A model generated the notes under the pieces. The model was not told the origin of the DNA. It did no database searches and saw only the letters and a program-made list of their open reading frames with translations. From assembly GCF_963665445.1 (NCBI RefSeq), contig NZ_OY762276.1, positions 2,231,001 to 2,295,000 of the forward strand: a stretch of DNA of 64,000 bases, given 5' to 3'. A program made the translations under genes and the position numbers. The DNA is from an uncultured Desulfobulbus sp. GTDB taxonomy: Bacteria > Desulfobacterota > Desulfobulbia > Desulfobulbales > Desulfobulbaceae. Of this stretch, positions 17,680 to 26,125 are shown piece after piece (position 1 is the stretch's first letter; every line of letters starts with the position of its first letter).

Positions 17680-18078
17680 ATGAACACGACACTCATCGAA
17701 CAATCCATCACCGACTATCGGGCCATTGCCGAACATCTCCGCATCATTGAACGGGCCATGCGGGGCCAGGACAGCAAAGCCATTCTTGCCCTGAGTCAGC
17801 AACTGCTGGACCTGCAGGAACAGGTCAAAACAAATGACGCCTCCATTATTGAGATGGTTGAGGCGAAACCTGAATTACGGCGCGAACCCCTGCTGATAGA
17901 CTTGATCGATCTCATGCGCGGCATTCATCAACAGAACGAGCGGGTCACCTCGCAGTTACGATCAATCATGGTCATCCATCGAGAAGAGTTGATGAAGTTA
18001 AAAAAGGGCAACACGGTTCTCCAAGGCTACAGACCGGTGATGCAACGAACAGGAAAACGGATCTCCATAACCAACTGA
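17680..18078 (+). CDS. FliT-like helical chaperone
   Basis: A 132-residue helical, charged cytoplasmic protein directly after fliS. Position and size match FliT, the chaperone for FliD, but sequence support is weak, as FliT and FlgN proteins diverge strongly. Visible features are heptad-like helices (RIIERAMRGQDSKAILALSQ, QQLLDLQEQVKTNDASI) and a basic carboxy tail. ATG 17680 is one base after the fliS stop. It could instead be a FlgN-type protein. Confidence 0.6.
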   Translation: MNTTLIEQSITDYRAIAEHLRIIERAMRGQDSKAILALSQQLLDLQEQVKTNDASIIEMVEAKPELRREPLLIDLIDLMRGIHQQNERVTSQLRSIMVIHREELMKLKKGNTVLQGYRPVMQRTGKRISITN

Positions 18079-18217
18079 GTGCAGGCAAGCAGACATCTTT
18101 TTCCTGTACGAGCAGAGCAAGCACCCTTCCTTCACCACGAAAAATTTCTTCCTTTCTGGGGAGGCTTATGGCAATCTAGAGTCATTATTGCAGCTTAACC
18201 CGAGGGAAGGTAATCAC

Positions 18218-18919
18218 TTGTCATCACAATACAGTTTCTTATCTGAAATTAAGGAAGGCACCGCTCTCCGCGTGTCGATTGGACTGCAGGGAACCGCGGA
18301 AAAAGTTCGTTTCCCCTGTTTCTTCGCCACAAGCTCCCCTCCGGACTTCACCTTGAGATTTCCGTTGGATTCCCTGGAGTTTGCACAAATCGATCTCCAA
18401 CGAGACTGCCTGCTCACGATCGACCTGCCGGATCAAACCTTGGCCGTTGCTGCAGAAATAAACGAACTTCTGCCGCCCTACCTGATACAATTCACCGCAA
18501 AAGAGATAGTAACCCACACGCAGGACCGGAAATTTTTTCGTGTGGACGCAACTGCCCGGGTCGCAGCATCCTCTCTTATCCCCGAAACCATGTCGCGCAC
18601 AGGAGAGAGTTGGCGTCTGCTTGGCGATACCATCGATCTCAGCGGCAGCGGCTTGCTCTGCGCATTCAGTGATCCTCTGGAAAAAGGCTCCAAGGTACGG
18701 ATTGAACTTACCCTGCCGTCTCAGGAGATGGACGTCATAAGGGCGCTAGGGCATGTAGTGCGTTGCAAAAAAATCGAAGAAGGCCTCTACCACACAGCCC
18801 TGCATTTTGACATGATCGACTCGGAAAGCCAGGACAAAATCATGGCCTGTTGTTTTGAACTGCAACGCCGCTACCTGCGGTTGCGTGTCAGCCTGCGGCA
18901 ACCGGATGCCGGCCAATAA
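18218..18919 (+). CDS. PilZ-domain (YcgR-type) cyclic-di-GMP protein 1
   Basis: Probable c-di-GMP receptor acting on flagellar function. The amino half (about residues 1-95) resembles a YcgR-type flagellar brake domain. The PilZ domain follows, with RKFFR (the RxxxR ligand motif) and DLSGSGL (the [D/N]xSxxG motif). Start TTG 18218 is chosen because GAGGGAAGG (18202-18210) lies 7 bases before it; the next upstream in-frame start has no ribosome site. Product 233 residues. It is paralogous to the next gene. Confidence 0.82.
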   Translation: MSSQYSFLSEIKEGTALRVSIGLQGTAEKVRFPCFFATSSPPDFTLRFPLDSLEFAQIDLQRDCLLTIDLPDQTLAVAAEINELLPPYLIQFTAKEIVTHTQDRKFFRVDATARVAASSLIPETMSRTGESWRLLGDTIDLSGSGLLCAFSDPLEKGSKVRIELTLPSQEMDVIRALGHVVRCKKIEEGLYHTALHFDMIDSESQDKIMACCFELQRRYLRLRVSLRQPDAGQ

Positions 18920-18940
18920 ATAGACTTCCAAAAGTGACAT

Positions 18941-19040
18941 CTTCGTAAAAAGTCACAAGCTGAGAAATCACGGTTAGCCAAATCAATACGTTAGAAGGCA
19001 AGAAACGTCGTTTTCGTGGCTTTTTACGAGAACGACAAAA
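18941..19040 (+). repeat. Repeat family A, half copy
   Basis: Matches the right half of the element at 9597-9816: CTTCGTAAAAAGTCA, GAGAAATCACGGTTAG, AAGGCAAGAAACGTCGTTTT and the terminal TTTTTACGAGAACGACAAAA. It fills the gap between the two PilZ genes and ends about 20 bases before the second one, so it may have displaced that gene's original ribosome site. Confidence 0.75.
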
Positions 19041-19058
19041 GTAGAAACAATTGTTACC

Positions 19059-19733
19059 GTGGCACGAATAGTGGAACTTCTCAATAGAATCAAAGATCAC
19101 GCTCCAACCGTGGTCGATATACCGGCGAACGACGGCGAAAACTATCGTTGCAAGGCGGTGTTGCTCAAAAAAGACGCCACCACCGTTGAGCTGGTGTTTC
19201 CGCCCAATTCATGGGAAGAAAATAACCTTTCCATTGGCGCACAGTGTCACCTGGCGGTCGAGCATGAGGGGCAAGCCATTAATCTCATCGCCCGGCTCGA
19301 CCAGATCAGCGGCAACCGGCGGCTCCAACTGACACCGAGCGAACCGGTTTCGCCGGAAACTCTCCGCGAATATTTCCGCGTCATGATCAATATACCCATT
19401 GAGGCGAGCTATATTGCCGGACCGCGGGAAAAAAACGCAAAGACATGGAAAATGATCGGCACCACGATCGACCTCAGCGGAAGCGGGGTTCTGGCGGTCT
19501 TTGCCGAAAGACCGCAGACCCTGCATAACATTCAGTTGGTCATGACCATGCCCGAGGATGAGCCTTCCATCGTCTGCCTGGCTGATGTAGTGCGCACTTA
19601 TCGACTTCGAAAAAACCGCTATCAGGTCGCCTTTCATTTTGAAGTGATTTCCAGCAAGACACGCGACCAGGTTATCTCCTGTTGCCTGCAGGAACAACGC
19701 AGACAACTGCGGGAAAACGTGCAAACCGAGTAA
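19059..19733 (+). CDS. PilZ-domain (YcgR-type) cyclic-di-GMP protein 2
   Basis: A 224-residue paralogue of the preceding protein: an amino-terminal YcgR-like domain, then a PilZ domain with DLSGSGV and a conserved carboxy end (VAFHFEVISSKTRDQVISCC). The first arginine motif is degenerate here (REYFRVMI instead of RKFFR), though REYFR still has the RxxxR spacing. The start is a GTG with no clear Shine-Dalgarno; repeat A ends immediately upstream, so translation may be weak. Confidence 0.8.
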   Translation: MARIVELLNRIKDHAPTVVDIPANDGENYRCKAVLLKKDATTVELVFPPNSWEENNLSIGAQCHLAVEHEGQAINLIARLDQISGNRRLQLTPSEPVSPETLREYFRVMINIPIEASYIAGPREKNAKTWKMIGTTIDLSGSGVLAVFAERPQTLHNIQLVMTMPEDEPSIVCLADVVRTYRLRKNRYQVAFHFEVISSKTRDQVISCCLQEQRRQLRENVQTE

Positions 19734-19774
19734 GATTTCCCCCACCCGACCAACCATTACCAACCGGAGGGCCT

Positions 19775-21283
19775 GTGGAAATATCCCCATTGATTCCGGA
19801 AATCAAAGCCCTCATCTCTTCGGGGCAGCTGGACAACCAGAGTCAGCGCCCTCTTTCTTCCTTCACCAACGGTCAAATACTGCAAGCCACGGTCGAGTCG
19901 CAGGAGGCTCCCGATCAATTCACACTCGCCCTGGCGGATCGGAAAATTCCGGTTGAAACATCAACCCCCCTGCAAACCGGCCAGACCATTTCGGTGAAAG
20001 TTACGGCCCAATCTCCGCAACTCCAGTTTCAGCTTGTTGACTTGCCGACAAGCGACCAACGTATCAGTACAAACCTCCATACCCTTGTCCGTCAGGGCGA
20101 GACCTTTTCCCAGTTGCCCCTTGTTGCCAATACAGCGCCTCAACTTTCCCAACTGAGCCCCTCCTCGCGCAACACCCTGGTGCAAATGCAGGCGGGCCTC
20201 ACCGCTCCGGGTGGAACAAGCCAAAGTCAATCCCTTGTTGCCCACATTGCCTCCAATCTCCTGAGCCTAGCCACGAGAGGTGATATTTTTTCCTCCGCAG
20301 GCGAAACCTTGCTCTCTACCGGCCAACTTCTGCAGCAGCTCTCGCAGGCAGGGAATGTTCCCTCAAGCCTGCGCCAGTCTGCGGCCAACATGGCCACGGC
20401 TTTCCTTGGAGAAAAAGGCCCGCCCGAAACGGCCCCCCCAAAAACCGGTGCCAATGCTGCAGCTGTTTCAGCCAGCCTGACCGACAAAACTCTCCTCTCC
20501 TCTGACCTGAGACAGCAAATCAGTTTATTGCCTACCTCGCTGCAATCTTTGCTGCAACCACTTGCGCAACAATTTGACCAGGGGGCATGGGGAAACGACA
20601 ATCGGCTCCTGGGACAGTTGCTCACAGTTCTGGTCCAGGTTGGCCTCCAGACCGAACCAACCGCACTCTCTGGCCTTGACGGACCTCACCTGCAAAAAGT
20701 TCTCAACAATTTAGGGTTGAATCTCGAGCAGTCGTTCGCCCATGGAAAGGTAGAGGATGCCGCTGGCACACTGAAATTTGCTCTTTTGGAGTTAGCCAAT
20801 CTCTCGTCTACCTCCGAATCGCAACTCCAGAAGATTGACGAGCTGTTGAACTCCTTGCAATTTTCGCAACTGATGCAGATGCGACTTTCTCCGGAATCCC
20901 TTTTTTTCCTCCCCCTCCCCTTTCCGTTCCTGGAGTCTGGATTTCTCCTGATACCGAAAGAGAAAGGACGTGACGGGGACGCTGCAAAAAATAAAAACAA
21001 ACAGATGCAGGAAAACGATATCAGCATGCATCTGCAACTCGAGGGGTTGGGCAACCTGCACATTACCATTCGCCAGGACAAGGACCAGATTGCCCTCACC
21101 TTTTACACCCAGGATGCCGAGCGGGCAAAATTCATGGGGGAATACCGGGAAGAACTCCCGAAAATGCTGACACGGGGTACGCTGTACGCCGCCAATTTTC
21201 TGGTTGGGGCAAAGGAACCAGTGAAAGTTCTTCTTGAAAAGATGCTGCATGCGCCTACAGGCATGGTCAACATCAAGGCCTAA
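19775..21283 (+). CDS. fliK: FliK-like hook-length control protein
   Basis: Putative molecular ruler that is exported during hook growth and switches the export gate. The 502-residue product is glutamine-, serine- and leucine-rich over the first 350 residues and ends with a compact domain (about residues 400-502: MHLQLEGLGNLHITIRQDKD, IALTFYTQDAERAKFMGEY, LLEKMLHAPTGMVNIKA) that fits the FliK carboxy-terminal fold. GTG 19775 is chosen because GGAGG (19766-19770) precedes it by 4 bases; the open frame upstream lies inside the PilZ gene. Sequence similarity is weak; position supports the call. Confidence 0.72.
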   Translation: MEISPLIPEIKALISSGQLDNQSQRPLSSFTNGQILQATVESQEAPDQFTLALADRKIPVETSTPLQTGQTISVKVTAQSPQLQFQLVDLPTSDQRISTNLHTLVRQGETFSQLPLVANTAPQLSQLSPSSRNTLVQMQAGLTAPGGTSQSQSLVAHIASNLLSLATRGDIFSSAGETLLSTGQLLQQLSQAGNVPSSLRQSAANMATAFLGEKGPPETAPPKTGANAAAVSASLTDKTLLSSDLRQQISLLPTSLQSLLQPLAQQFDQGAWGNDNRLLGQLLTVLVQVGLQTEPTALSGLDGPHLQKVLNNLGLNLEQSFAHGKVEDAAGTLKFALLELANLSSTSESQLQKIDELLNSLQFSQLMQMRLSPESLFFLPLPFPFLESGFLLIPKEKGRDGDAAKNKNKQMQENDISMHLQLEGLGNLHITIRQDKDQIALTFYTQDAERAKFMGEYREELPKMLTRGTLYAANFLVGAKEPVKVLLEKMLHAPTGMVNIKA

Positions 21284-21383
21284 TCCAGTCGTATTTTTCA
21301 AGAATTGATTTTCAAGGGCAGCCAGAGACCTTTCTCCTCACGGGAAATCTCCAACATTCAGATGAGTTGCTCCATGACGGTTG

Positions 21384-21737
21384 TCAGCGGTTCACCGACA
21401 TCGTGATTGTCATAATTTGCTCTCCGGTGTCGAACAGCCCCATGACAACGGCATGCGGGCAATGCTCTGCTACCGTGACCGCATCAGACAAGGTAAGGTA
21501 GCGGATCGCTGATTGCACCCCTCGGCTCCAGCGTGTCGTCGCGACGCCCCCTTCCGTCAACATGCTGTATTCACTCAGGAATTCTCCGCTCCCCTGGCGA
21601 CAGACCGAATACCCGAGAAACTGGGTGTTTTCTGGAAAGCCGAGAGTTTTCCGTACCTTTTCCAGGGAATTCCGTTCCTCACCCGATTGAAGGCCGACTT
21701 TCTTTTTTGTACCACCTTGCAACTTCAACTTACCCAT
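21384..21737 (-). CDS. Small unrecognised protein
   Basis: A 117-residue basic protein (MGKLKLQGGTKKKVGLQSGE, central RYLTLSDAVTVAEHCPHAVV). No family recognised, no signal peptide or membrane segment. AAGGA lies 5 bases before the ATG. It is convergent with fliK and sits 93 bases downstream of the radical SAM gene end on the same strand only if the order is reversed, so it is probably its own unit. Confidence 0.5.
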   Translation of the reverse strand: MGKLKLQGGTKKKVGLQSGEERNSLEKVRKTLGFPENTQFLGYSVCRQGSGEFLSEYSMLTEGGVATTRWSRGVQSAIRYLTLSDAVTVAEHCPHAVVMGLFDTGEQIMTITMSVNR

Positions 21738-21830
21738 TCGATTCCTTTACTCCTGGACGGCATGCCGAAAATAGACGCGGATGACACGAATGCAATGCAA
21801 GCACGCCCATTATACATCCAATGCCATAAC

Positions 21831-22706
21831 TTATTGATTCCCGATATAAATCGGCCGAAAAGCGGATTCCTCGCGTTCCAGCCCCATCAATATTTCCTGT
21901 TGAATTCTGGGCTTATCCCGGGGCAGAATCCCATGAACATTGATATAATTGGTATAATGATCGCTGGTTAACGCAGAGGTCACCTCGAGCCGGTTCACCA
22001 ACTCCAATGTTTCCCGCAACACGCCGTGTGGGCCGAGCATGTGAAATTTTCCGGCCAATATTTCCTCAAGAAGGGGCGTATTGTTTTTCGGCAGCAGGGT
22101 GCGCAAACGAATGAAGGTCGGATTGATTGCATTCAGCGCTGATGCGGTTTCATGGGCATGCTCACGGCTTCGCAATGTACCACCCAGTCCAAGCACTACA
22201 TACTGACTCAACTCAATGCCCGCGTCCAGAACCATACGGCCCGCCTCAATCTGTTGCTGGCGGGATGTCCCCTTGCAGACATGGCGCAAGACACAATCAT
22301 CACCTGATTCAAGACCGACATGGATGCGCGAAAGGCCGGCTTCTGCAAGCTGCAGCATACCAGCAAGGCCCTTCATGTGAATATACTGCGACGAGCCGTA
22401 CACAGTCACCCGCTGCAAATTGGGGAAAACCTCATACGCATATCGGCATATCCGGCTCAATTGCTCCGTCTTCATGGCAATGGTGTTCCCGGCCGGAAAG
22501 AAAAGCGTGGTGACATGGTGTCCATACCGCTGAACGGCAAGATCCATGTCCTCACAGATTTCCTGGGTCGAGCGAATTTTAAAAGGAGGCCCTCCCTTAT
22601 ACACCATGCAGAAGGTGCATTTATTGTGAGGGCAGCCTACTGTTGCCGGAATAAGCAGTGAATCCGCTTCGCTGGGCGGTCTATAAATAGGCCCTTCATA
22701 ACGCAT
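21831..22706 (-). CDS. Radical SAM protein, unknown substrate
   Basis: Radical S-adenosylmethionine enzyme, 291 residues. C25, C30 and C33 in the segment CPHNKCTFC would bind the [4Fe-4S] cluster; the spacing is CX4CX2C rather than CX3CX2C, a pattern of a HemN/Elp3-related group. Further core motifs are LFFPAGNTIAM, RVTVYGSSQYI, RIHVGLESGDD and YVVLGLGG. There is no extra TRAM, B12 or SPASM domain. Substrate unknown; no close functional partner is next to it. The ATG is at 22704-22706. Confidence 0.85.
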   Translation of the reverse strand: MRYEGPIYRPPSEADSLLIPATVGCPHNKCTFCMVYKGGPPFKIRSTQEICEDMDLAVQRYGHHVTTLFFPAGNTIAMKTEQLSRICRYAYEVFPNLQRVTVYGSSQYIHMKGLAGMLQLAEAGLSRIHVGLESGDDCVLRHVCKGTSRQQQIEAGRMVLDAGIELSQYVVLGLGGTLRSREHAHETASALNAINPTFIRLRTLLPKNNTPLLEEILAGKFHMLGPHGVLRETLELVNRLEVTSALTSDHYTNYINVHGILPRDKPRIQQEILMGLEREESAFRPIYIGNQ

Positions 22707-22884
22707 GGCAGAAAAACCGGTTAGAGTGCAGAAATACCCGCCAAGCCGCGCCGGTAATGACTCGATCTGTGCCAGGAACTACTTTATAACATGTCTGTTC
22801 AGACTTTGCGTCTTTTGAAAACGGTCCCTTGTGCAGACAAGATGCAAGTAGAAAAGACCACTTAGAACAACTCACTGAGCAACA

Positions 22885-23751
22885 ATGCACCTTATCGATA
22901 CTCACTGTCATCTCGATGTTTCTCCAGTTTTTGACCGATTGCAACAGATTTTGCATCAGGCCAACGGCGTCGATGTTAATGAGTTTGTCATTCCCGGAGT
23001 TGATCGCGCCGGATGGGATCGCATTCTGCATTTGAGCCGCAGCAACCAAGGCATCCATGCCGCTCCGGGGTTGCACCCCATGTACCTCTCCCTGCATCGT
23101 TCTCAAGACCTTGAAGAGCTTGAGGCGCTCGCACAACGCGGCCATATCACGGCAATTGGGGAGATCGGCCTTGACTATTTTGTTCCCGACTTAGATCGTC
23201 ACGCTCAACAACGACTCTTTGAACACCAACTTGATATTGCTGGCAAAGCGCAGCTCCCAATACTGGTCCACTGTCGCAAAGCGCACGACCAGGTACTGGC
23301 AACAGTGCGACGCAAGGCCTTTGCCCACGGGGGTGTTGTTCACGCCTTTTCCGGAAGTTTTCAGCAGGCGAATGAATACATCAAACTTGGGTTCGGTATA
23401 GGAGTGGGAGGAGTCATTACCTATGATCGCGCCAAAAAGGTTCGCAAAAACTGCATCGAACTCCCCCATAAATGGCTGGTGCTGGAGACCGATACACCGG
23501 ACATAATCGTTGCACGTCACCGTGAAGAACCCTGCAACTTGCCGCAATATCTGCCGGATATCCTTGCCACGCTGGCGGAACTGCGGTTGGAGACGCAGGA
23601 AACGATCGCAGCGTATACCACGGAGAATGCGCGTCGTATTTTAGGGCTAAGAAAGAAGGACTCAATTGAAGATATCTTTACTGATGCCATTTTACCATCT
23701 TGCCAGCCTCATTCATCTGACAATGGCAAAAAGAGTGCTCAACTCCCGTAG
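22885..23751 (+). CDS. tatD: TatD-family metal-dependent hydrolase (DNase)
   Basis: TIM-barrel metallohydrolase of the TatD family, many members of which are 3'-5' DNases. All metal-site motifs are present: DTHCHLD at residues 5-11, GEIGLDYF, HCRKA, HAFSGS and ETDTPD. At 288 residues it carries about 25 extra polar residues at the carboxy end. The ATG is preceded only by a weak ribosome site. It stands alone. Confidence 0.88.
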   Translation: MHLIDTHCHLDVSPVFDRLQQILHQANGVDVNEFVIPGVDRAGWDRILHLSRSNQGIHAAPGLHPMYLSLHRSQDLEELEALAQRGHITAIGEIGLDYFVPDLDRHAQQRLFEHQLDIAGKAQLPILVHCRKAHDQVLATVRRKAFAHGGVVHAFSGSFQQANEYIKLGFGIGVGGVITYDRAKKVRKNCIELPHKWLVLETDTPDIIVARHREEPCNLPQYLPDILATLAELRLETQETIAAYTTENARRILGLRKKDSIEDIFTDAILPSCQPHSSDNGKKSAQLP

Positions 23752-23940
23752 CTATATTGAGATGAAATTCCAGGAAGAATGCCGACTCTTGCACCCAAGC
23801 TTCCACCTCTCCTCCTTCTCGCCAAGGCCTTGCTGCGGCACATTATCCATCAATGCCGACATAGATAGATTTTTCATGGTAAAAATTATATTTTTGGTGC
23901 ACGATAATGTACATCATGAATTCAAGCACAACACTATGGC

Positions 23941-24834
23941 ATGAAAAATCAAGAAAAAATCTTTTCTCAACTCAAAAAATCCCTCGATTCCGAATACGGA
24001 GGTTTGCCGATATTCAGTGCAGTTTCGGTACGGATACAGCTTGAGCTCATTAAAGATGAGCCGGATTTAAAATTGATTGAACAACTCATCATTGATGACC
24101 AATCACTCTCCAGTAATATACTCAAGCTCGCCAACTCCTCCCTGTATTCAGGACTCGTCCAAATAAGGACTGTGCGTAATGCAATAATCCGATTGGGCAT
24201 GGCTGAGATCATGCATTTTGTCTGCATTGATATCAACAACAATCTGTTTTCCTCTCCTGACAAACAAATTGATGAGTTGATGAAAAAGCTCTGGTCGCAT
24301 TCAGTTGCATGTGCCTATGGAGCTGCATTACTGACGACCCTGATTGAGACCGAGGTAGTCCGCGAGGAGGCCTTTTCCGCCGGTCTTTTTCACGATATCG
24401 GCAAACTCCTTATCCTCAAGGTGATCGAAAAGAAAAAGAAGTTCTACAAGGTGCTCGACATGCCCGAAGAGGACCTGTTGGAATCGATAGCCAAACTGCA
24501 TGCCAAACATGGACAACTCCTCATGGAGCGGATGAGGCTGCCTGCCATGTATCCGCCCATCGCCAGAGATCACCACAGCAAAAATTTCGACGAGGATAAC
24601 CACCTCTTGCTGATCGTGCGTGTCGCCAATCTGATCTGCCATAAGCTCAGCATCGGAATTGTCGAGGAGCCGGATCTTGACATCATGGCGACCAAGGAGG
24701 TTTCACTGCTGAAGCTGACCAAACCCATCATTTTGCGTGTGCAGCATTTCCTTCGCCATAACCAGACCATTGCCGAGCTTATCGAAGGCCCAAAGGCTGA
24801 CAACGACACGCCACCCGCCGCAGCAGAGAATTAA
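23941..24834 (+). CDS. HDOD-domain signalling protein
   Basis: HDOD domains are catalytically altered HD domains used as signalling modules. Residues 20-220 fit: LPIFSAVSVRIQLELIKDEP, SLSSNILKLANSSLYSGLVQ, RTVRNAIIRLGMAEIMHFVC, then FSAGLFHDIGKLLIL and HAKHGQLLMERMRLP. The FHDIGK segment retains an HD pair. No attached GGDEF, EAL or response-regulator domain. Such proteins often affect motility or c-di-GMP signalling; here that is inference only. Confidence 0.82.
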   Translation: MKNQEKIFSQLKKSLDSEYGGLPIFSAVSVRIQLELIKDEPDLKLIEQLIIDDQSLSSNILKLANSSLYSGLVQIRTVRNAIIRLGMAEIMHFVCIDINNNLFSSPDKQIDELMKKLWSHSVACAYGAALLTTLIETEVVREEAFSAGLFHDIGKLLILKVIEKKKKFYKVLDMPEEDLLESIAKLHAKHGQLLMERMRLPAMYPPIARDHHSKNFDEDNHLLLIVRVANLICHKLSIGIVEEPDLDIMATKEVSLLKLTKPIILRVQHFLRHNQTIAELIEGPKADNDTPPAAAEN

Positions 24835-24925
24835 CCCCCAAGCTCGCTGTTTGAGCGACAAACCAATGCGGTAACCACCATGAAGAAGAAACAATTTTGC
24901 CCTTCCTCAGAGCAATCGCGTCATT

Positions 24926-25057
24926 TTAACGGTACATCGAGCCCCCACATCGGGGACATACAGGCAATTTATCTTCATCCTTTTTTATGACGATTTTTTC
25001 TCCACAGGTCATGCAGATATAGGTTCCCTCTCCCGGACGGTCTCCTGTACATTTCAT
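24926..25057 (-). CDS. Zinc-ribbon microprotein
   Basis: A 43-residue reading frame too short for routine calling. It starts MKCTGDRPGEGTYICMTCGE and ends LPVCPRCGGSMYR. Two CxxC pairs (C15/C18 and C34/C37) form a zinc ribbon of the small rubredoxin-like, 'zinc ribbon-containing protein' type found across proteobacteria. GAGG lies 8 bases before the ATG. Function unknown. Confidence 0.8.
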   Translation of the reverse strand: MKCTGDRPGEGTYICMTCGEKIVIKKDEDKLPVCPRCGGSMYR

Positions 25058-25360
25058 CGCGACTTCCTCATTTCTCAAATAGCGTGTTTGCCCCAGATAG
25101 TTTATCTATTTTATTCTTGCTCTATCCAGAGATCAAAAAAAATCTTTGTGCGTGATTGGGCATCAACGGTATTTGCGCTGACCACCAACACGCACACACC
25201 AACACAGGTTATCCATCCCCAAATGGATGCCTTGGGAAAAGTCAGCATTCCAAGCAAAAAACACTTAAAAAAACAAGTTAGTTACGAATCATTAACCGTC
25301 ATTTGGGGCTCTTTACCAAAACGGCAGGCCATCACTTTCCCACGTCCTTGAACAGGCTAC

Positions 25361-25398
25361 AAACGTTTTCCCCCTTGCTTGTTTTCAAACGAACGTTT
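25361..25398 (+). promoter_or_regulatory. Paired palindromes before the TetR gene, likely operators
   Basis: AAACGTTT (25361-25368) and AAACG-AA-CGTTT (25387-25398) share the half-site AAACG and lie 26 bases apart, about 45-80 bases before the regulator start. TetR-family regulators usually bind such sites in their own promoter. The rest of 25058-25441 shows no gene I can support. Confidence 0.45.
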
Positions 25399-25441
25399 AA
25401 TTTATTTTCTCCAACGGCACAATCACAGTGAGGCACCTTTT

Positions 25442-26119
25442 ATGAAAACGACTCAGGCCGGGGGGTCAACACAAGTTTCCACCAGGGAAAAAATCATCCA
25501 GGCAGCCGTGGAGCTTTTTGCCGAAAAAGGGCTGGATGCGACTTCAATGCGTGACATCACCAACCAGGCAGGGGTGAATCTGGCGGCAATCAATTACCAC
25601 TTCGGGTCAAAAAAGGGCCTCATCGCCGAGGTTTTCTCCACCAATCTCGATCCGCTCAATACCGCACGGCTCGCCCGCCTGGATCAACTTGTCCATGAGC
25701 AGAACACTCCCTCACTTGAAGCGGTACTCGATGCCTTTATTGGCCCGGTGGTCCAGTATTATCTGGACGCGCCCAAGGGAAACAACGCTTTCATGCGCCT
25801 GATGAGCCGGTGTTTGAACGAACCGTCAAGCCATATCGAGCACGTCAAGCACCATTTCGATCCCCTGATGGAGCGCTTCGAGGCCGTCTTTACCCGGGCC
25901 CTGCCGGATCACAGCCCCACGGAGATCTTCTGGGGGCTGCACTTCACCATTGGCACTGTCCACCACACCCTCGCCGTGCTCAGCCAGTTGCAGCATCTGC
26001 CCCACTGCCCTGAAGAACCCATTATCGGGGAACATGTCGCCCAATACCTGATCGCCTATACCGCAGCCGGCATGCGAGCCCAGCATCTCCCTCCGAACCA
26101 TTCACCATCAGTCATCTAG
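25442..26119 (+). CDS. TetR-family transcriptional regulator
   Basis: Ligand-responsive repressor of 225 residues. The amino end is a TetR helix-turn-helix: REKIIQAAVELFAEKGLDAT, SMRDITNQAGVNLAAINYHF with GSKKGL. The rest is the helical ligand/dimer domain, close in style to the CerR/YbiH-type carboxy domain. ATG 25442 has GAGG 8 bases upstream; an in-frame start at 25379 has none and would cover the palindromes. The exporter gene begins 6 bases after its stop, so it likely controls that exporter in response to an exported compound. Confidence 0.9.
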   Translation: MKTTQAGGSTQVSTREKIIQAAVELFAEKGLDATSMRDITNQAGVNLAAINYHFGSKKGLIAEVFSTNLDPLNTARLARLDQLVHEQNTPSLEAVLDAFIGPVVQYYLDAPKGNNAFMRLMSRCLNEPSSHIEHVKHHFDPLMERFEAVFTRALPDHSPTEIFWGLHFTIGTVHHTLAVLSQLQHLPHCPEEPIIGEHVAQYLIAYTAAGMRAQHLPPNHSPSVI

Positions 26120-26125
26120 AGCAGC

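Noticed and set aside
25088-25351. 87-codon + strand frame before the TetR gene
   Set aside because: No ribosome site, irregular composition, overlaps the control region.
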